Shown in pieces: positions 1 to 18,871 of a stretch of DNA of 64,000 bases. A model generated the notes under the pieces. That model saw nothing but the letters and a program-made list of their open reading frames with translations, searched no databases and was not told the origin of the DNA. The DNA is from Roridomyces roridus. Taxonomy: Eukaryota; Basidiomycota; Agaricomycetes; Agaricales; Mycenaceae. Numbering within the stretch: the first letter of the stretch is position 1; every line of letters starts with the position of its first letter. The DNA is taken from positions 1-64,000 of the forward strand of contig JARKIF010000132.1 of NCBI GenBank assembly GCA_029378245.1, read 5' to 3'. Made by a program: the position numbers and the translations under genes.

Positions 1-413
1 CGCGATCGCTTCCCCCGACCTTGCTTACCTCTCCGTCGTCGAGCCCCGTGTGGACGGCATCATAAACGGTCGATGTCAAAGACGGCTATTCTAACGACTT
101 CATCCGGGAGATTTGGGGTTCCCGTCCACTCATCAGCGCCGGCGGTTACACCCGCGAGACTGCCCTCGCCACTGCGGAGGAAAAGGGCGACTTGATCGCT
201 TTTGGTCGTCCGTACCTCGCAAACGTCAGTCTTCTTTCAAACTATATTCTACTTTATTCTCACGCTCGTTCATCGCAGCCCGACCTCCCTTACCGACTTT
301 CACATGGGATTGCACTCGCTGTGGGCAACCGTGCCCTGTATGAAGTACCGGGGAGCACGGACCCTGCGGGGTATACGGACTACCCTTTTGTGTCGGTCGT
401 CGAGGCTCACTGA
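1..413 (+). pseudogene. Old Yellow Enzyme (NADH:flavin oxidoreductase), 3' end with frame break
   Basis: The gene enters from the left edge, so only the C-terminal part of the flavin-dependent ene-reductase barrel is present. Visible family blocks are SPDLAYLSVVEPRV, then DFIREIWGSRPLISAGGYT, then LIAFGRPYLAN and PDLPYRLSHG. A phase-0 intron at 225-278 (GTCAGT...GCAG) joins YLAN to PDLPYRL. The stop is TGA 411-413. The first block (bases 2-70) and the second (from 72) are in different frames with no room for an intron. The arrangement INGR then DVKDGY suggests loss of two bases near 71. Either the gene is a pseudogene or the assembly has a small indel here. The enzyme family reduces activated alkenes using FMN and NAD(P)H. 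The family assignment is firm; whether the gene works is uncertain. Confidence 0.8.
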
Positions 414-564
414 TTTTTTTGGTCTTGGTTTCTTCGGATAGCATTACATTACTCTGTATAATCCTCCATCAAGCACTGTAGACGTAATTAGACTGCAAAT
501 GATACCCCAGAGCTGAGCGGACCTCTTGGGACCTGATGCCATATTCCCACGAATCCTTCTCTGC

Positions 565-1048
565 TAAGGTACATGTCTTCCATCTTCGACAAACATCACA
601 TGACTCTGCCATCAATTTACCTTATTCGGACAGCCAATGAAAATCAATACATAGAAAAGTTTTGAGGCACTCTCCAGACTATCCCTCCGACAGAAAGTTG
701 CTTTTACCCATTATATACTCACAGTTAAGAATATAGAGCATTTGAAGCATTCTGTGTATAGTAGATATGAAATCAATCTCAATACTGTGTTTTGATCGCA
801 TTCATCAAGGGATCAATCAGAGCCGGGCAAGAGCAATCAACCTGTATCTACATTGCTTCTGGGCAGATTTTCGAGAAGGTTTGTAGCTAAGGTACACAAG
901 AACAGCAAAAAGCAACTTTCTGTCGGAGGGATAGTCTGGAGAGTACCTCAAAACTGTTCTATGTATTGATTTTCATTGGCTGTCCGAATAAGGTAAATTG
1001 ATGGTAGAGTCATGTGATGTTTGTCGAAGATGGAAGACATGTACCTTA
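565..1048. mobile_element. Inverted-repeat element (MITE-like) with 141-bp arms
   Basis: Bases 565-705 and 908-1048 are reverse complements of each other, with only three mismatches seen. They flank a 202-bp non-repeated centre without a coding frame. The outer ends read TAAGGTACATG and CATGTACCTTA, so a TA target duplication typical of Tc1/mariner-type elements is possible. No transposase is present. The near-identity of the arms suggests recent origin or gene conversion. The superfamily assignment is an inference from the TA ends only. Confidence 0.75.
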
Positions 1049-2908
1049 CTTCCATGTCAGTCTCAATGCACAACAGCTACTTGGAAGTCTCACTCGTCAT
1101 CACATCCCGTTTTTGTTCCACCTTACTCGACGGGGTGGTTTGGCTCCCACTTGGAAATGACTCCGACGTGAAGGCTTCGGACGAGGCAAGAATGCGGACG
1201 GAATCTTGGTGGCCCATCAGCTCATCGGTTTCTTTCGATTTTCTCTGCAAGGAATTTGCGGTCAAATTTGTCGCGGCTTGAACCTCCAGTCTCGAAACTA
1301 GGTGCGAGCGCATTGCAAGGATTCAGTCACCTTGATCACTCTAAATCTGCCGCTCCCTCAGGCCTCAGGCCCAGTGAAAGGTCGGTGGAATTGTATGGTA
1401 TGATACGTTAAAATTCGAGATCGGCTAAGGCTGTCAGGAATGAAACCGTATAATACTGTGTGTTCACTATTGTGCCCAAAACGCCGATATGTGGTGGTAT
1501 GATTTGGGATGGGATGGTGATTCTACCGGGTAAGCGCGGGTAAGCGAAGGTATGATTTGGGATTGTATGGAATGCTCCAGCGCGTTGCTTATGGATGCCT
1601 CCCGGGATTGTTTGGTAAAAAATGAGATCAATTAAAAGCTACTACATAGTACTCTATATGCTCCGAAATACCCTCCGAAACTACCTATGCCCCGTCACAA
1701 CTACGCTCTTGCAGGTTCGGAACCGTCTTGCGCTGCATAGATGTCAGGGTCACGGAATGGAATAGAATTTGCACACATACCTTGCACATACCAGCTCTTT
1801 CGTGAACTTCTTGCAAGCCTGTACCAACGTGAGTATCATATGCAGTAACAAAGCAGGGTACTCACTTGCAAAATTCGTAGGACTGGGAGCAGGGATACTT
1901 CAAAATGAAACCAATTAGTGGGAATGGGCAGTAGCCAGGCAAGGGAAGATCGCACCACAATGATACACGGACGGGGACTTTCACCCTATCGGTGAGAAGG
2001 CGACTTCGATGCTCAAAAACCTGTAGACAAAGTGGGCTCAGATAGACAACAAAGTAAGGTCGATGGCGGCGCGCACCGGTAAACCCAAGAAGGCCACGCC
2101 ATCGGTGGAGAGACTAGGGACAGAGGACTCGGAGAGTGTAGGAAGAGAGGTATTCAACTCTCCCTCGGCAGCGCAAGTCGGCGGGAGAGGACTTAGTGCT
2201 GCAGAGGGGAGGTGCCATGGCGGTAGGAGGAAAGAGACGTGGCCGCCAAGTTTTTTGACATCGGCTTATAAGTGGAGTCTTGCTGGCACATGGATGGGTC
2301 ATGCTGAAACATGTGAATCCGCTAAAGGAGTGAACGAGCGGGATGGATTGAGATGAACAATCGACGCACGTCAAACTGTCTGCAGATCATCTCAGACAAT
2401 ACCAGACTATTACAGAGTAGCCATCTCACGAGGACTCCATACCATATAATCCCAAGCCATTTCACCGACTTTCCACTGGGCCTCAGGTCCGACTCAGTAT
2501 TTTCGGGACTGACGGCTCGTTTCTGACCTTTCCTATGGAACGGCGTATCAGCGTGATTCGTAGAGGCATCGTGAGCGACCTCGGACGACGGAGAAGTTAA
2601 CGTTCAGATCCCACTTTTTCTTCTGTGTTTTCGTACTTATCTGCAGGTTTCCTTCAAGACTAAGTTATAATTTAAAGCGAACACAGACCATGGTCCTGGC
2701 AGCATGACGATAAATTCGTGGATAAATGCTCAAGCGCTGGAACCTTTATCAAGCAAGGTCTTATCCGACGCAGTCGGAGCTTTCTAGTAGCTGATCAGTC
2801 TGAGTAAGTAATTGGATATCCCTGCTTGCTTCGGACTATGCTGACCAAAAGCGACGATCCCTCGCCTTATAAGCAAAGTCTCAACGGTCGTCGTTTCATA
2901 TCAAAATC
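1049..2908. other. Intergenic region without a supported gene
   Basis: Short open frames exist here (for example 1021-1281 and 2063-2356), but none shows a recognisable domain or convincing splice structure. A small internal repetition around 1490-1570 repeats GTATGATTTGGGAT and GGGTAAGCG. The last part is the upstream region of the ABM-domain gene. Confidence 0.5.
2867..2873 (+). promoter_or_regulatory. Possible TATA element of the ABM-domain gene
   Basis: TTATAAG lies about 36-42 bases upstream of the ATG at 2909. The motif and its position fit a core promoter with a short leader, but nothing else supports it. Confidence 0.3.
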
Positions 2909-3258
2909 ATGGTCTACACCGTACTAGTCGCCCACTTCTACGCCAACGAAGGTGCCGACATCGAACAAGAGCTCCGCACCAAGCTCCCCGAATTCGCGCG
3001 CACATACCAAGAGACCGAGAAGGGGACGTTGACGTGGATTCCACTGCAGGATGCCAAAGACCCCCGCGCGTGGACGATCTTTGAGCGGTATGAGAGCGAG
3101 ACCGTGAGTGAATTTGATTTGGTTCAATTTGTTCATTTGGTGCGTTTATTGACGAGATGCAGAGCTTCGGGGCCCACGACGGCAAGGCGATCCAAGCGTT
3201 TTTAATTCCGAAGATAGACATGACCAAGTTGGACATGCGCTTCTACAACGAATTGTAA
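2909..3258 (+). CDS. Small ABM-domain (antibiotic biosynthesis monooxygenase-like) protein
   Basis: Two exons, 2909-3103 and 3163-3258, joined in phase 0 across a 59-nt intron (GTGAGT...TGCAG), encode 96 residues. The N-terminal half reads YTVLVAHFYANEGADIEQELRT and then GTLTWIPLQDAKDPRAWTIFERYES, the beta-alpha-beta pattern of dimeric ferredoxin-fold ABM proteins. The C-terminus is SFGAHDGKAIQAFLIPKIDM, with the FxxP-type ending common in fungal members. These proteins are usually cytosolic, and their substrates in mushrooms are unknown. The frame is clean and the start ATG follows a TATA-like motif, so the gene looks functional. It is convergent with the sedolisin remnant that ends at 3364, about 105 bp away. 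Confidence 0.82.
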
Positions 3259-3363
3259 ATCGAACTGGCAAGAACGTGGGGAGGATCAGCGAGGATAGTG
3301 GGAGAGAAATGGAGATTGAAATTTGAATTTCGCAATCGTTGTTGTACATTCGGCTGCTGCTAA

Positions 3364-3655
3364 TTACACCAAAGCCGCCACAAACTTGGAGAAATCCGGC
3401 GTGCCCAGCACAGTGACGGCGTCCCAACCAGCGCTGGCGGAGAACCCCGAGGGTTAGAACCACTCGTAACGTGGTTGAACATGGCAAGATTAGCGTACAA
3501 CATCGGGTTAAAGAATCCAAGGGCTGCGTTGCCCGCAGCGATCCGTTGGCTGTTGATCAAGGCGACGACGCTGGCAAAGATTGGACCAGAGGCAGAGGTA
3601 CCTTCGACGGCGCCTGCTGGGCCGTCAACGACCTTGGGCAATATAGGTTAGAGTC
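3364..3655 (-). pseudogene. Sedolisin (tripeptidyl-peptidase, S53) C-terminal remnant
   Basis: Read on the minus strand, this stretch starts in KVVDGPAGAVEGTSASGP, which contains the GTSAS motif around the catalytic serine of sedolisins. It continues FASVVALINSQRIAAGNAALGFFNPMLYAN, the usual C-terminal helix and calcium-site region. After HVTSGSNP the frame breaks, and the other frame gives FSASAGWDAVTVLGTPDFSKFVAALV and the stop at 3366-3364. The conserved segment expected between SNP and FSASAGWD is partly deleted. No upstream catalytic Glu/Asp region is visible, so this is a truncated, frame-broken relic. Active family members are secreted or vacuolar acid peptidases. A separate N-terminal sedolisin remnant lies at 26.8 kb. 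Confidence 0.8.
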
Positions 3656-4215
3656 CCCCGAATTGCACTTGATCGAACACAGTTCAACGACGAAACACCG
3701 ACTTCCAAGTTCTAACGGCGAGTCCCGCAACGGCTTCGCACTTGTCCTCGAACTGTGTCCACGCGGCGGGTTTTGAATTGGTGTAAACGAGAAGGATAGT
3801 TTCTCAAGATGCCGAGGGACGAAGGCTGGTTGAGCTCACGCTGGTGAAGAAGCGAAAAGGAACAATGTAATCCTATGGACCTATGCAGTTCAATTGTGAG
3901 GTACTTATCAGACACGAGGCCCGAACGGCGAAGTTCAACCGTGGGATCATGGTTGACATGAATCAGACATTGATTCTGAGTCACTTCTTGCTTCGAGCGT
4001 CCTCAGTCCAACCTTGCTCTTGCCTCGAATTACACTTCAAATCGTTTATAAGGCGATACCTATGCTCCTTTTCCAAGTCCACGTGGCCGGACCTGGGATA
4101 TACCGACGACCTCGGGAAACCCTAGCCAATGGCCGCATTCCCCCTCGATCGCGGAAAACTTGAGAAACTACAAATACCTGGAGGAAAAAAATGCTCCGCA
4201 CCTCACTAGAACACC
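3656..4215. other. Gap between sedolisin remnant and SDR gene
   Basis: I see no coding structure or repeat. The right end is the upstream region of the SDR gene, with its ATG at 4216. Confidence 0.45.
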
Positions 4216-5449
4216 ATGGGACAGACCGCCAGCGTGCTGAGCCACCTCCTCTTCGGCTTTGTCCCCGAACAACTCTGGGCCGACTTTCCACCCATCAAAG
4301 CCGACCTCACTGGCCGCACATACCTCATTACTGGCAGCAACACCGGGCTTGGCCTTGCCGCTGCGGTCCACCTCGCGAGATTGAATCCCGCGCGTCTCAT
4401 TCTCGCGGTTCGTGATTTGAGTAAAGGCGCCAAGGCCAAGGAACACGTCCTCGCGCAAACGAACTACGCTGGGACGATCGACGTCTGGGAGCTCGATATG
4501 AGCAGCTTCGAGAGTGTGAAACGGTTCGCAGACCTGGCGAATAGCTCATTGACGCGTCTTGACGGTGCGCTCATCAATGCCGGGATGGGGCCACCCCCTA
4601 GCTGGGAAGTGACGGTGGATGGATGGGAGCGGGTGTGCGTGCAAATTTAATCTCTCAAGAATGCGTAACTCACATTCTCCAGGCTGCAAGTCAACGCAAT
4701 CGCCACCGGGCTCTTGTGTGTGCTCGTACTCCCTCTGCTGCAGGCGACCATCAAGCAATCCCAGGAGCCTCCGCACCTAACTATTACCGGGTCTGAATGT
4801 GCGTACTGTATTCTTTGACCTTCTTGAGATACTGACGCATTGACAGCTCCATGGATTGCCAAGTTTCCCGAGCAACGCGCGACCAATATCCTCGAAGCGT
4901 TGAATGATCCAAAGTGCTCCCTCAAAGATCGCTACGCGGTGTCCAAAACCTTCGACCAGTACATCGGTCGTGTTATTGCAAAGCTTCCTCAAGCGGAGGG
5001 TCTGATCGTCAAGTAAGTCATCCCGTCGTCGTCGTGGATCTTCGACTCATTCTCCCAGTTATGTCAACCCAGGTCTTTGCCTCTCTGACATCGGTCGTAA
5101 CTCGAAACCTCCCGAGTGGGTACATCCTTCCGAAGTCATATTCATTCCTCTCATCCTCTTCAAGGGGCTTCGCGCGCAAGCTCTACTGGACGTCGGAGAA
5201 AGGCGCGATAAACCTAGTCTACGCTGCGGTCAAACCAACGCCCTCTGGGGCGTTTATTGGTTGCTGTGACTTGCGGGAGTAAGTGGTCGCCCAGTTCTCT
5301 GTGGCATTTGTGACTGATTCTCGGTCGCCAGGCCTCCACCGTGGACGACGACGGAAAAGGGCTTGTTGTTGGAACGGAAAGTGTGGGATGAGATGGTGGA
5401 AGTTTGGAAAAGTGTTTCGCCGGATGTGGGTAAGATTTTGAGGGTGTAG
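4216..5449 (+). CDS. Short-chain dehydrogenase/reductase (retinol-dehydrogenase-like), probable frame break
   Basis: This is an NAD(P)-dependent oxidoreductase of the Rossmann-fold SDR family. The cofactor motif TGSNTGLG is at residues 39-46, the INAG strand follows, then WERVLQVNAIATGLL, and the catalytic pair sits in RYAVSKTF. Introns at 4635-4682, 4799-4846, 5013-5058 and 5279-5331 (46-53 nt, all GT-AG) restore the frame between blocks. One problem remains. YVNPGLCLSDIGRN runs on to LILFKGLRA, while the next block KLYWTSEKGAINLVYAAV is in another frame. The switch falls in the CG run at 5172-5177 and fits loss of one GC dinucleotide. A 61-nt intron starting in the GTACAT after PEW would also restore the frame, but it would delete a conserved hydrophobic stretch. 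Substrate unknown. Confidence 0.78.
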
Positions 5450-5807
5450 AACATACTCTAGAGTGGTCTGAGTAGATAGTGGGAGCCCCGATATCCCGGG
5501 AAAGTTCATACCAATTGTTCGATCTGGCGGTCCATGGTTGGATGTACTCCATGTACCCCGACGCGCACAAGTCCACACGTCCTCGTTCTGGAATTCTCAG
5601 TCCCTGCGCGACGAGCTAGTTGGAGCAATCTTTTCTGCCCGGTGCTAGTTAACAATTTACCTGGGGAGAGTGCGAGGAGTTTCGGCATTTCAACATCGAC
5701 CACAAAGTACATTTCCGAGTAATTAAAATGCAAAAGAAGATGCAAGTAACAGATTCGTCCATCAAGGACTCCCGCTTCCCTCTGTGTGCCTCTCCCAACG
5801 CGAGCGG
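5450..5807. other. Gap between SDR gene and F-box pseudogene
   Basis: Open frames occur on both strands, but none has a recognisable motif. Part may be the untranslated or lost 3' end of the minus-strand F-box relic. Confidence 0.4.
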
Positions 5808-7226
5808 CTATTTGTATCTTTCCAAATGGACTTGCACCAGTACTCCCCGTTCCGCAAGCTTTTCCAAAACGGCAGGGTTGAATTCGCAATAGAGTTCGTT
5901 GCTGCAACCGTCAAGTCGGACAGATCGAAGTTGCGCCATCTCGCTCTGCGCTGTATCGACACATCTGGAGGAGAGAATGCGCGCAAAGTCTGCCGGGTGC
6001 ACGTCGAGGGACTCGCTTTCACCGGCAAGTTGGAGTGATTCAAGAAGGAGTAGGAAGGTGGGATGCTGGTTGCGGTCCAATTTGCATACGAAATCCTATA
6101 GTTGTCCGCGTGTTGAAGAGAGGGAGATATTAGAAAGGCGAGGTGCGGCAGCTAACCAGGTGAATTCGAAAGGCAATCCATCGCGACGACTGGCGGTCGG
6201 AAGGACGCATTGAAATTGTTGTAACGAGTCGGATGAACGGTAAAGAAAGGATGTGAAATCCTGTTCGGAAAACCGTGATGGCACTGTGGTTGGCAAGGGT
6301 GAGGGTTCGGAGGTGGTTGTGAGCTAAGAGGGTGCTGGTATCGAGTGTCGCATCGCGACCGATCTCGCATTGCAAGTGCTGCAGAACTGGGGCGCTCTGT
6401 AAGAGTTCGAGGAAGCCGGTGATACGCAATTCGTGTGTTGTTTAGACGGCAGGTCGAAGGACAGGGGAACGGCATATCCCTGGAGATAGAGGCGCGCCAG
6501 CCGAGGGGCATCGCCGAAAAAGAAGCCGTCCGAATACTCCTGGTGTAAGCCACAACTGTCCCCTTCGACGATGGATAAGGCCACTTCCTCCAGAGTGTCC
6601 CAAGGACCGATGGGCATCTGTTCGAGGAGGGCGTAATGGTGACCGGTAAGCGAAAGGTCGAGGCTTCCAAATCGAGGCCCATGGCATTGGAGAATAGGGA
6701 GGATGAGATTCACTTCATCGGACTCATCCAGGTCGCCTTGGCGGAAAACCGACGCTACATGGACGGTAAAGGAGAGACTGTGGCCCAGCACGGCTAAACC
6801 ACTCTGTGACAAACGCGCACAGAGCATCGCAGTCGATCCCAGATGGAATGAAAGTGATATCGAGGCAAATTCGGGTCCATAATCGGGGAATGGAGATAGC
6901 GAGAGATCGCCACGCTCTGCAGACGTGGAGCGGGACGAGGGGGAAGTCTAGATGCGCCTGGTGGAAAGCGGGGGCGAGTTTCCAGTCGTCTGACCATGGC
7001 GTGGGCATTGGTGGGCCGGGAAAGTCTGGAAGGGAGTAGAGGAAAATTTCGGATGTGAGTTCGTTTGGAAGGGTCAAGACTGGGTAGACGTTGGGTAGAC
7101 GACGCTGTCGAGCTCTAGCTGGATGAGCTCGCGCTCTTCTTCGAGCTCTTGAATGCGCAGCTCGTGCTCGGCGATGTCGGCGTCGATGGTCCCGAGGCGT
7201 GCGCGAAGGGGTGCGTTGGTGCTCAT
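5808..7226 (-). pseudogene. F-box protein pseudogene (mushroom-expanded family)
   Basis: The start at 7226 gives MSTNAPLRARLGTIDADIAEHELRIQELEEE, the typical N-terminal coiled coil of Agaricomycete F-box proteins. It is followed in another frame by LTLPNELTSEIFLYSLP and VCRAWRSLAISIPRLW, the F-box itself. The break between them coincides with a duplication of TGGGTAGACG (7081-7090 and 7092-7101 on the plus strand), an 11-bp shift. Further shifts occur near 6770, 6430 and 6270, and an in-frame TAG precedes the block DFVCKLDRNQHPTF. LRR-like text such as LQSAPVLQHLQCEIG and LRTLTLANHS is still readable. With at least three frameshifts and a stop, it cannot make a full protein. Intact members act as substrate adaptors of SCF ubiquitin ligases. 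Confidence 0.82.
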
Positions 7227-8002
7227 GGCGGGAAAGGACAAGGTGTCGCGTGCGAAAATCACACGCGTTGTTTGTCCTTGTGGACGTGTTTACTCTCGCC
7301 GTTACTTGAACCCATGAAACCCAGATAGAATTGAGAACACCATAATACACACACGTGTACACCCTCCCCCCACATAAACTCTTGCTCTTGTATACCCTTC
7401 ATCCACCCCCCACATATGCGCCTCCTCAGATTCATTCGTCATCACCGATTCACACTTGACATCTTCCCCGTTCGAGCTCATCCTCCCCACATATACGCAC
7501 ACATCGCCCACCCCGTCATGCTGACCTCGCTTCTTCTCCCCATGTTGACACCTCACTTCCTCCGGTAGCACATAAGCATATCCTTCCTCCTCCTCCTCCT
7601 CCCCCACACCATACGACCATCACGCACGTCACCTGGTGCGCCTTTGTCCACCGCCCTCCCCATTTAATCATTGCACTTCCATCCCTCCCGCCCCTACTCT
7701 CCGCAACCGGTGCTGACGAGCACGAGAAGAAAAAGGGCGCCAGGCCGGTGATGATGATAAAGCTGCTGGTCGTGAATGTCGTGCCCGAGCCTATGCGGGT
7801 GTGGTGCGCAGCCTATGCTGAGGTGGTTGTGCTCGTCGGGACTTGCCGCGAGGTGGTCGAAAGCGAAAGCCGAAGGGACAGAAAGCGAAGCAAACGGAGA
7901 GTAGACGAAACCGAACTTGGAGACTGGTGACCAAAGCAAACGAGACCAGGACCGGGACACAGCAACATGGATAGCTCCCATCATCTCCCCTTCTCTCATC
8001 CA
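7227..8002. other. CT-rich intergenic region
   Basis: The plus strand from about 7340 to 7690 is rich in C and T, with short CTCCTC runs. No gene, RNA or long repeat is apparent. The right end is probably the 3' untranslated region of the kinase gene. Confidence 0.45.
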
Positions 8003-9697
8003 CTAAAACTCTGAACGCAAGCAGACAAAGGTCACATCCGAGGTCGAGCAATGGCGATAAAAGGTCGGGCTTGAAGTATAATTGGCCTGTTGTACCTTGA
8101 CAGTCTTCTCTTCGTCCCCTTGATGACCCGATACCGCGACCTTGCCAAAAAACGAAGATACCCAAAACGCAAAGCCCTTCTTGCCGACGGTGCTGACCGA
8201 ACAAGCGTCGCACTTGAGGACCGAGAACGAGTCCGAACCCTCGCTGGTTGCCGTGATGGGGATCGGAAGGTCTTGCACGAGAGGCTGGGGTTTGGGAGCA
8301 GACTTGAAAAAGCTCTTGACAGCCTTGGCGAAGGTCTTGAAGAAGCTCGGGGGTGGCGCGTGAAACGACGGGACGACGTAATAGAAGGAACCCGGCTTGG
8401 TGTCCGTAGGGTAAGAGGAGCTTGCCTTGCGGACCGTCCGGCAAGCGAGGGTTGGGACGTGGGGCGTCGGAGGGACCCAAGGAACAGCGACTTCATGGTG
8501 ATAAACCGCGTCCCAGTTCCTGAATAGAATGAGAAAGGGCTAACGCGAGAGAATAGAGCACTTACACGCCAGTGAAATAGGCATGGCACTTCATTTGACC
8601 GATTGTCAGCCGCTTGGCGCCATCCACGACCAACAAACCCCTTAGCAGATCCCGGACGACCTCGTCAAGGCCGTCCTTTGCAGTGAAGATGAGCTCGCTC
8701 GTGTGGTCGTGGGGCATGCGACCAGTGCTCATCCTGTACATGAGAGCACCTAGAGCCCAGAGGTCGGTGTCGAAGCCGTAAGGTGTGCCGGCTTGCTGAG
8801 CGGGGGAAATCCAGCTAGGAGTGCCGCAGCGGTCTTGGATAGGCTGGAAGAACGAGCCGCTGGACGCCTCCGGGTCTACATCAAACGAGACATAATCGGG
8901 CTCGTTGTGACCAAACATATCGACTCCCTCGTACGACTTTGCGAGCCCAAAGTCACCGAGCACGACATTCCCTTCCGCTGTTAGGAACACGTTGGCCGGT
9001 TTGATGTCGCGATGAACAATCTTGAGACCATGTAGCGCCTCGACCGCCGTGACCTGGGAATACAATCAGCTAGAGAATGCACGTATTTCGAGTAGAACGT
9101 ACCAGTTGAGCCATATAGAATTTGACTCTATCCGCACTGAGCGCCATACCGGTAAGGGTCTGGCCATCGACCAAATGACTCGACATGTCCTTGCCCGCGC
9201 ACCAGGGCTAGAGCCAAGAGAATGAGCTCGCCATTGATGAAAGCGGTAAACGGTACTCACTATGACAATGTACGAGCTCTTGGAGTCGTTCCATGACGCA
9301 ACTAGGGGTAGAAGCGACCGCGGGGCACTGGGAAGCTGGGCAATGGTCTTTAGGACGTTACGCTCGGCGATGGCGCTGGGCGAGTTGCGCGGGGTGGACT
9401 TCATGGTGTAGATACGGCCGTAGGCCCTGTCCCGGACGAGATGGACGGAGGAGGACTGGGTCTGAAACAATTTGAGGAGAGGGTCAAAGTCCCCAGTGGA
9501 GACCGTCTTGGGCGATATCGCCTAGCGGGGTTTTAGACTGTATAAGACGGGCGAGAGGATGGAATACATTACCTGCTTGACGAAGACGCGGCGGATGCCG
9601 TTCGAGAATGAAGAGGAGAGCATGGTGAACGGCTGGGCAGAGGATTAGTATGAGCAGAACGAGCCCGGGCGACACGACCTACGTTGGACGAGAACAT
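8003..9697 (-). CDS. Ser/Thr protein kinase, AGC-like
   Basis: Six exons (9697-9683, 9632-9573, 9521-9261, 9207-9103, 9053-8566, 8519-8003) join in frame across 46-53 nt introns and give about 481 residues. The ATP-binding Lys is in RIYTMKS. The catalytic loop reads HRDIKPAN and the metal-binding motif DFGLAK. The activation segment ends GTPSWISPAQ, where most kinases have APE, and then DTDLWALGALMYRMSTGRMP follows. An acidic-rich insert, MFGHNEPDYVSFDVDPEASSG, lengthens the activation loop. The C-terminal tail of about 170 residues is basic and proline-rich, with no domain I know. The kinase is probably active because the VAIK-type Lys, HRD and DFG are all present. It is divergent from the COX20-like gene, and 312 bp separate the two starts. 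Confidence 0.88.
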
Positions 9698-10009
9698 ATT
9701 GCGATGCAATAACGAGATTGTGTGTGGTTGGGTGCGAGAGAGCAGATGGATGTAGAGAGCAGGAGAGAAAACTGCAGACACCAGCCGCCCGCCCCTGATT
9801 TATGTGTCGCGCGGGAAGTGGCTGGCATTGTCTCGCAGCGGCGGCCCTGTTTCACATGTTACTCGACGACGAGCAGCACTTAGAGACCATGGATTTCGGG
9901 AATTGAGGAATGGTGCCCGTAGGCCAGTGGTGGCGACTGAATTTCTGACCATGGAGGAAGAGATCAAGATTGAAGTTCCGGCATCAACGCCTCGCTTTCT
10001 TTGACCACC

Positions 10010-10555
10010 ATGCCCGACTCCAAGCCCATCGCGTCGGGCGTCGTCGATGACCCTGCCAACATCCCCGCACCACCAACACTCGGACCTCAATCCACAGGAA
10101 ATCTACTCCGCGACTCTGTAAATGTAAGGCTGGCCACAAGAGCATTCTCATTGCCACTAACCGCGAGACGTGCTAGTAAAGAGTGCCATGCACATCGGGG
10201 CGGTCCCCTGTGGTCGAACTAGTCTCTTGGCTGGCATTGGCGCTGGCGCAGGCATCGGTTTCATACGAGGCATCTCTGTTCGTGCGTAGTCAATTTCCAG
10301 TACTCGCTGCAATACGCTCATTCACGTCCCTCAGATCCCGTAGTCGCCGGCAGCTGGGCAATGGGCACGTTTTTTGCCGTCTCAACCGCGTCGTGGTACG
10401 TGCATCTCTGTCTCTCTACTCTCCGCCGCCCTCATTATTTCCACAGGCTCTCCTGCAAGTGGAAAATCGAAAGGGAGCACGAGCTGACGCGCAAGGCAAT
10501 CCAGAGCCTACCCAAACAATTGCGATTGAAGAACGAGGGGGAGAAGGAGCCCTAG
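10010..10555 (+). CDS. COX20-like cytochrome c oxidase assembly protein
   Basis: Four exons (10010-10123, 10182-10281, 10335-10395, 10447-10555) give 127 residues. The first intron is spliced at AGTAAAG/AGTGCC, which keeps SVN joined to SAMHIGAVPCGRTSLLAG. Two hydrophobic segments are visible: LLAGIGAGAGIGFIRGISV and VAGSWAMGTFFAVSTASWLS. The pattern of a short N-terminus, a conserved Cys before the first membrane helix, two helices and a charged tail (KWKIEREHELTRKAIQSLPK) matches fungal COX20/FAM36A. That inner-membrane chaperone stabilises Cox2 before copper insertion. Length and topology agree with the family. I did not align it, so the name stays tentative. Confidence 0.75.
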
Positions 10556-10792
10556 TGCACTCAATTCCATTCGCTTTTCCCCACCTTCCCGCAACGCAAG
10601 GTTACCTCGTTACTGACCACATACGTGCGTCCTTCCAAACCCTCGTGCATTTCTCCCTTGACACTCGATTTAGGGAATGAAGCCCTCAAGGATGGATTTC
10701 CTACATAGTACCGTGTACAACAAGCACACGAAATAACGAAAACATTGCTTGAGCTATGATACAAAATGCGTAGAAAAACAACTAAAGCAGAA

Positions 10793-18778
<7,986 letters not shown>

Positions 18779-18871
18779 GGTTTCATGAAAGACGCGGGGA
18801 CGCGACTGGACGCGACATGAACAAAGGGCCAACAAACAAGGTCAAAGCAAAGATAAGATTGTACAGATCAT

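Noticed and set aside
2063..2356. 97-codon open frame starting MAARTGKPKKATPSVERLG
   Set aside because: No domain, no splice or promoter support, and an opposite-strand frame of similar length overlaps it.
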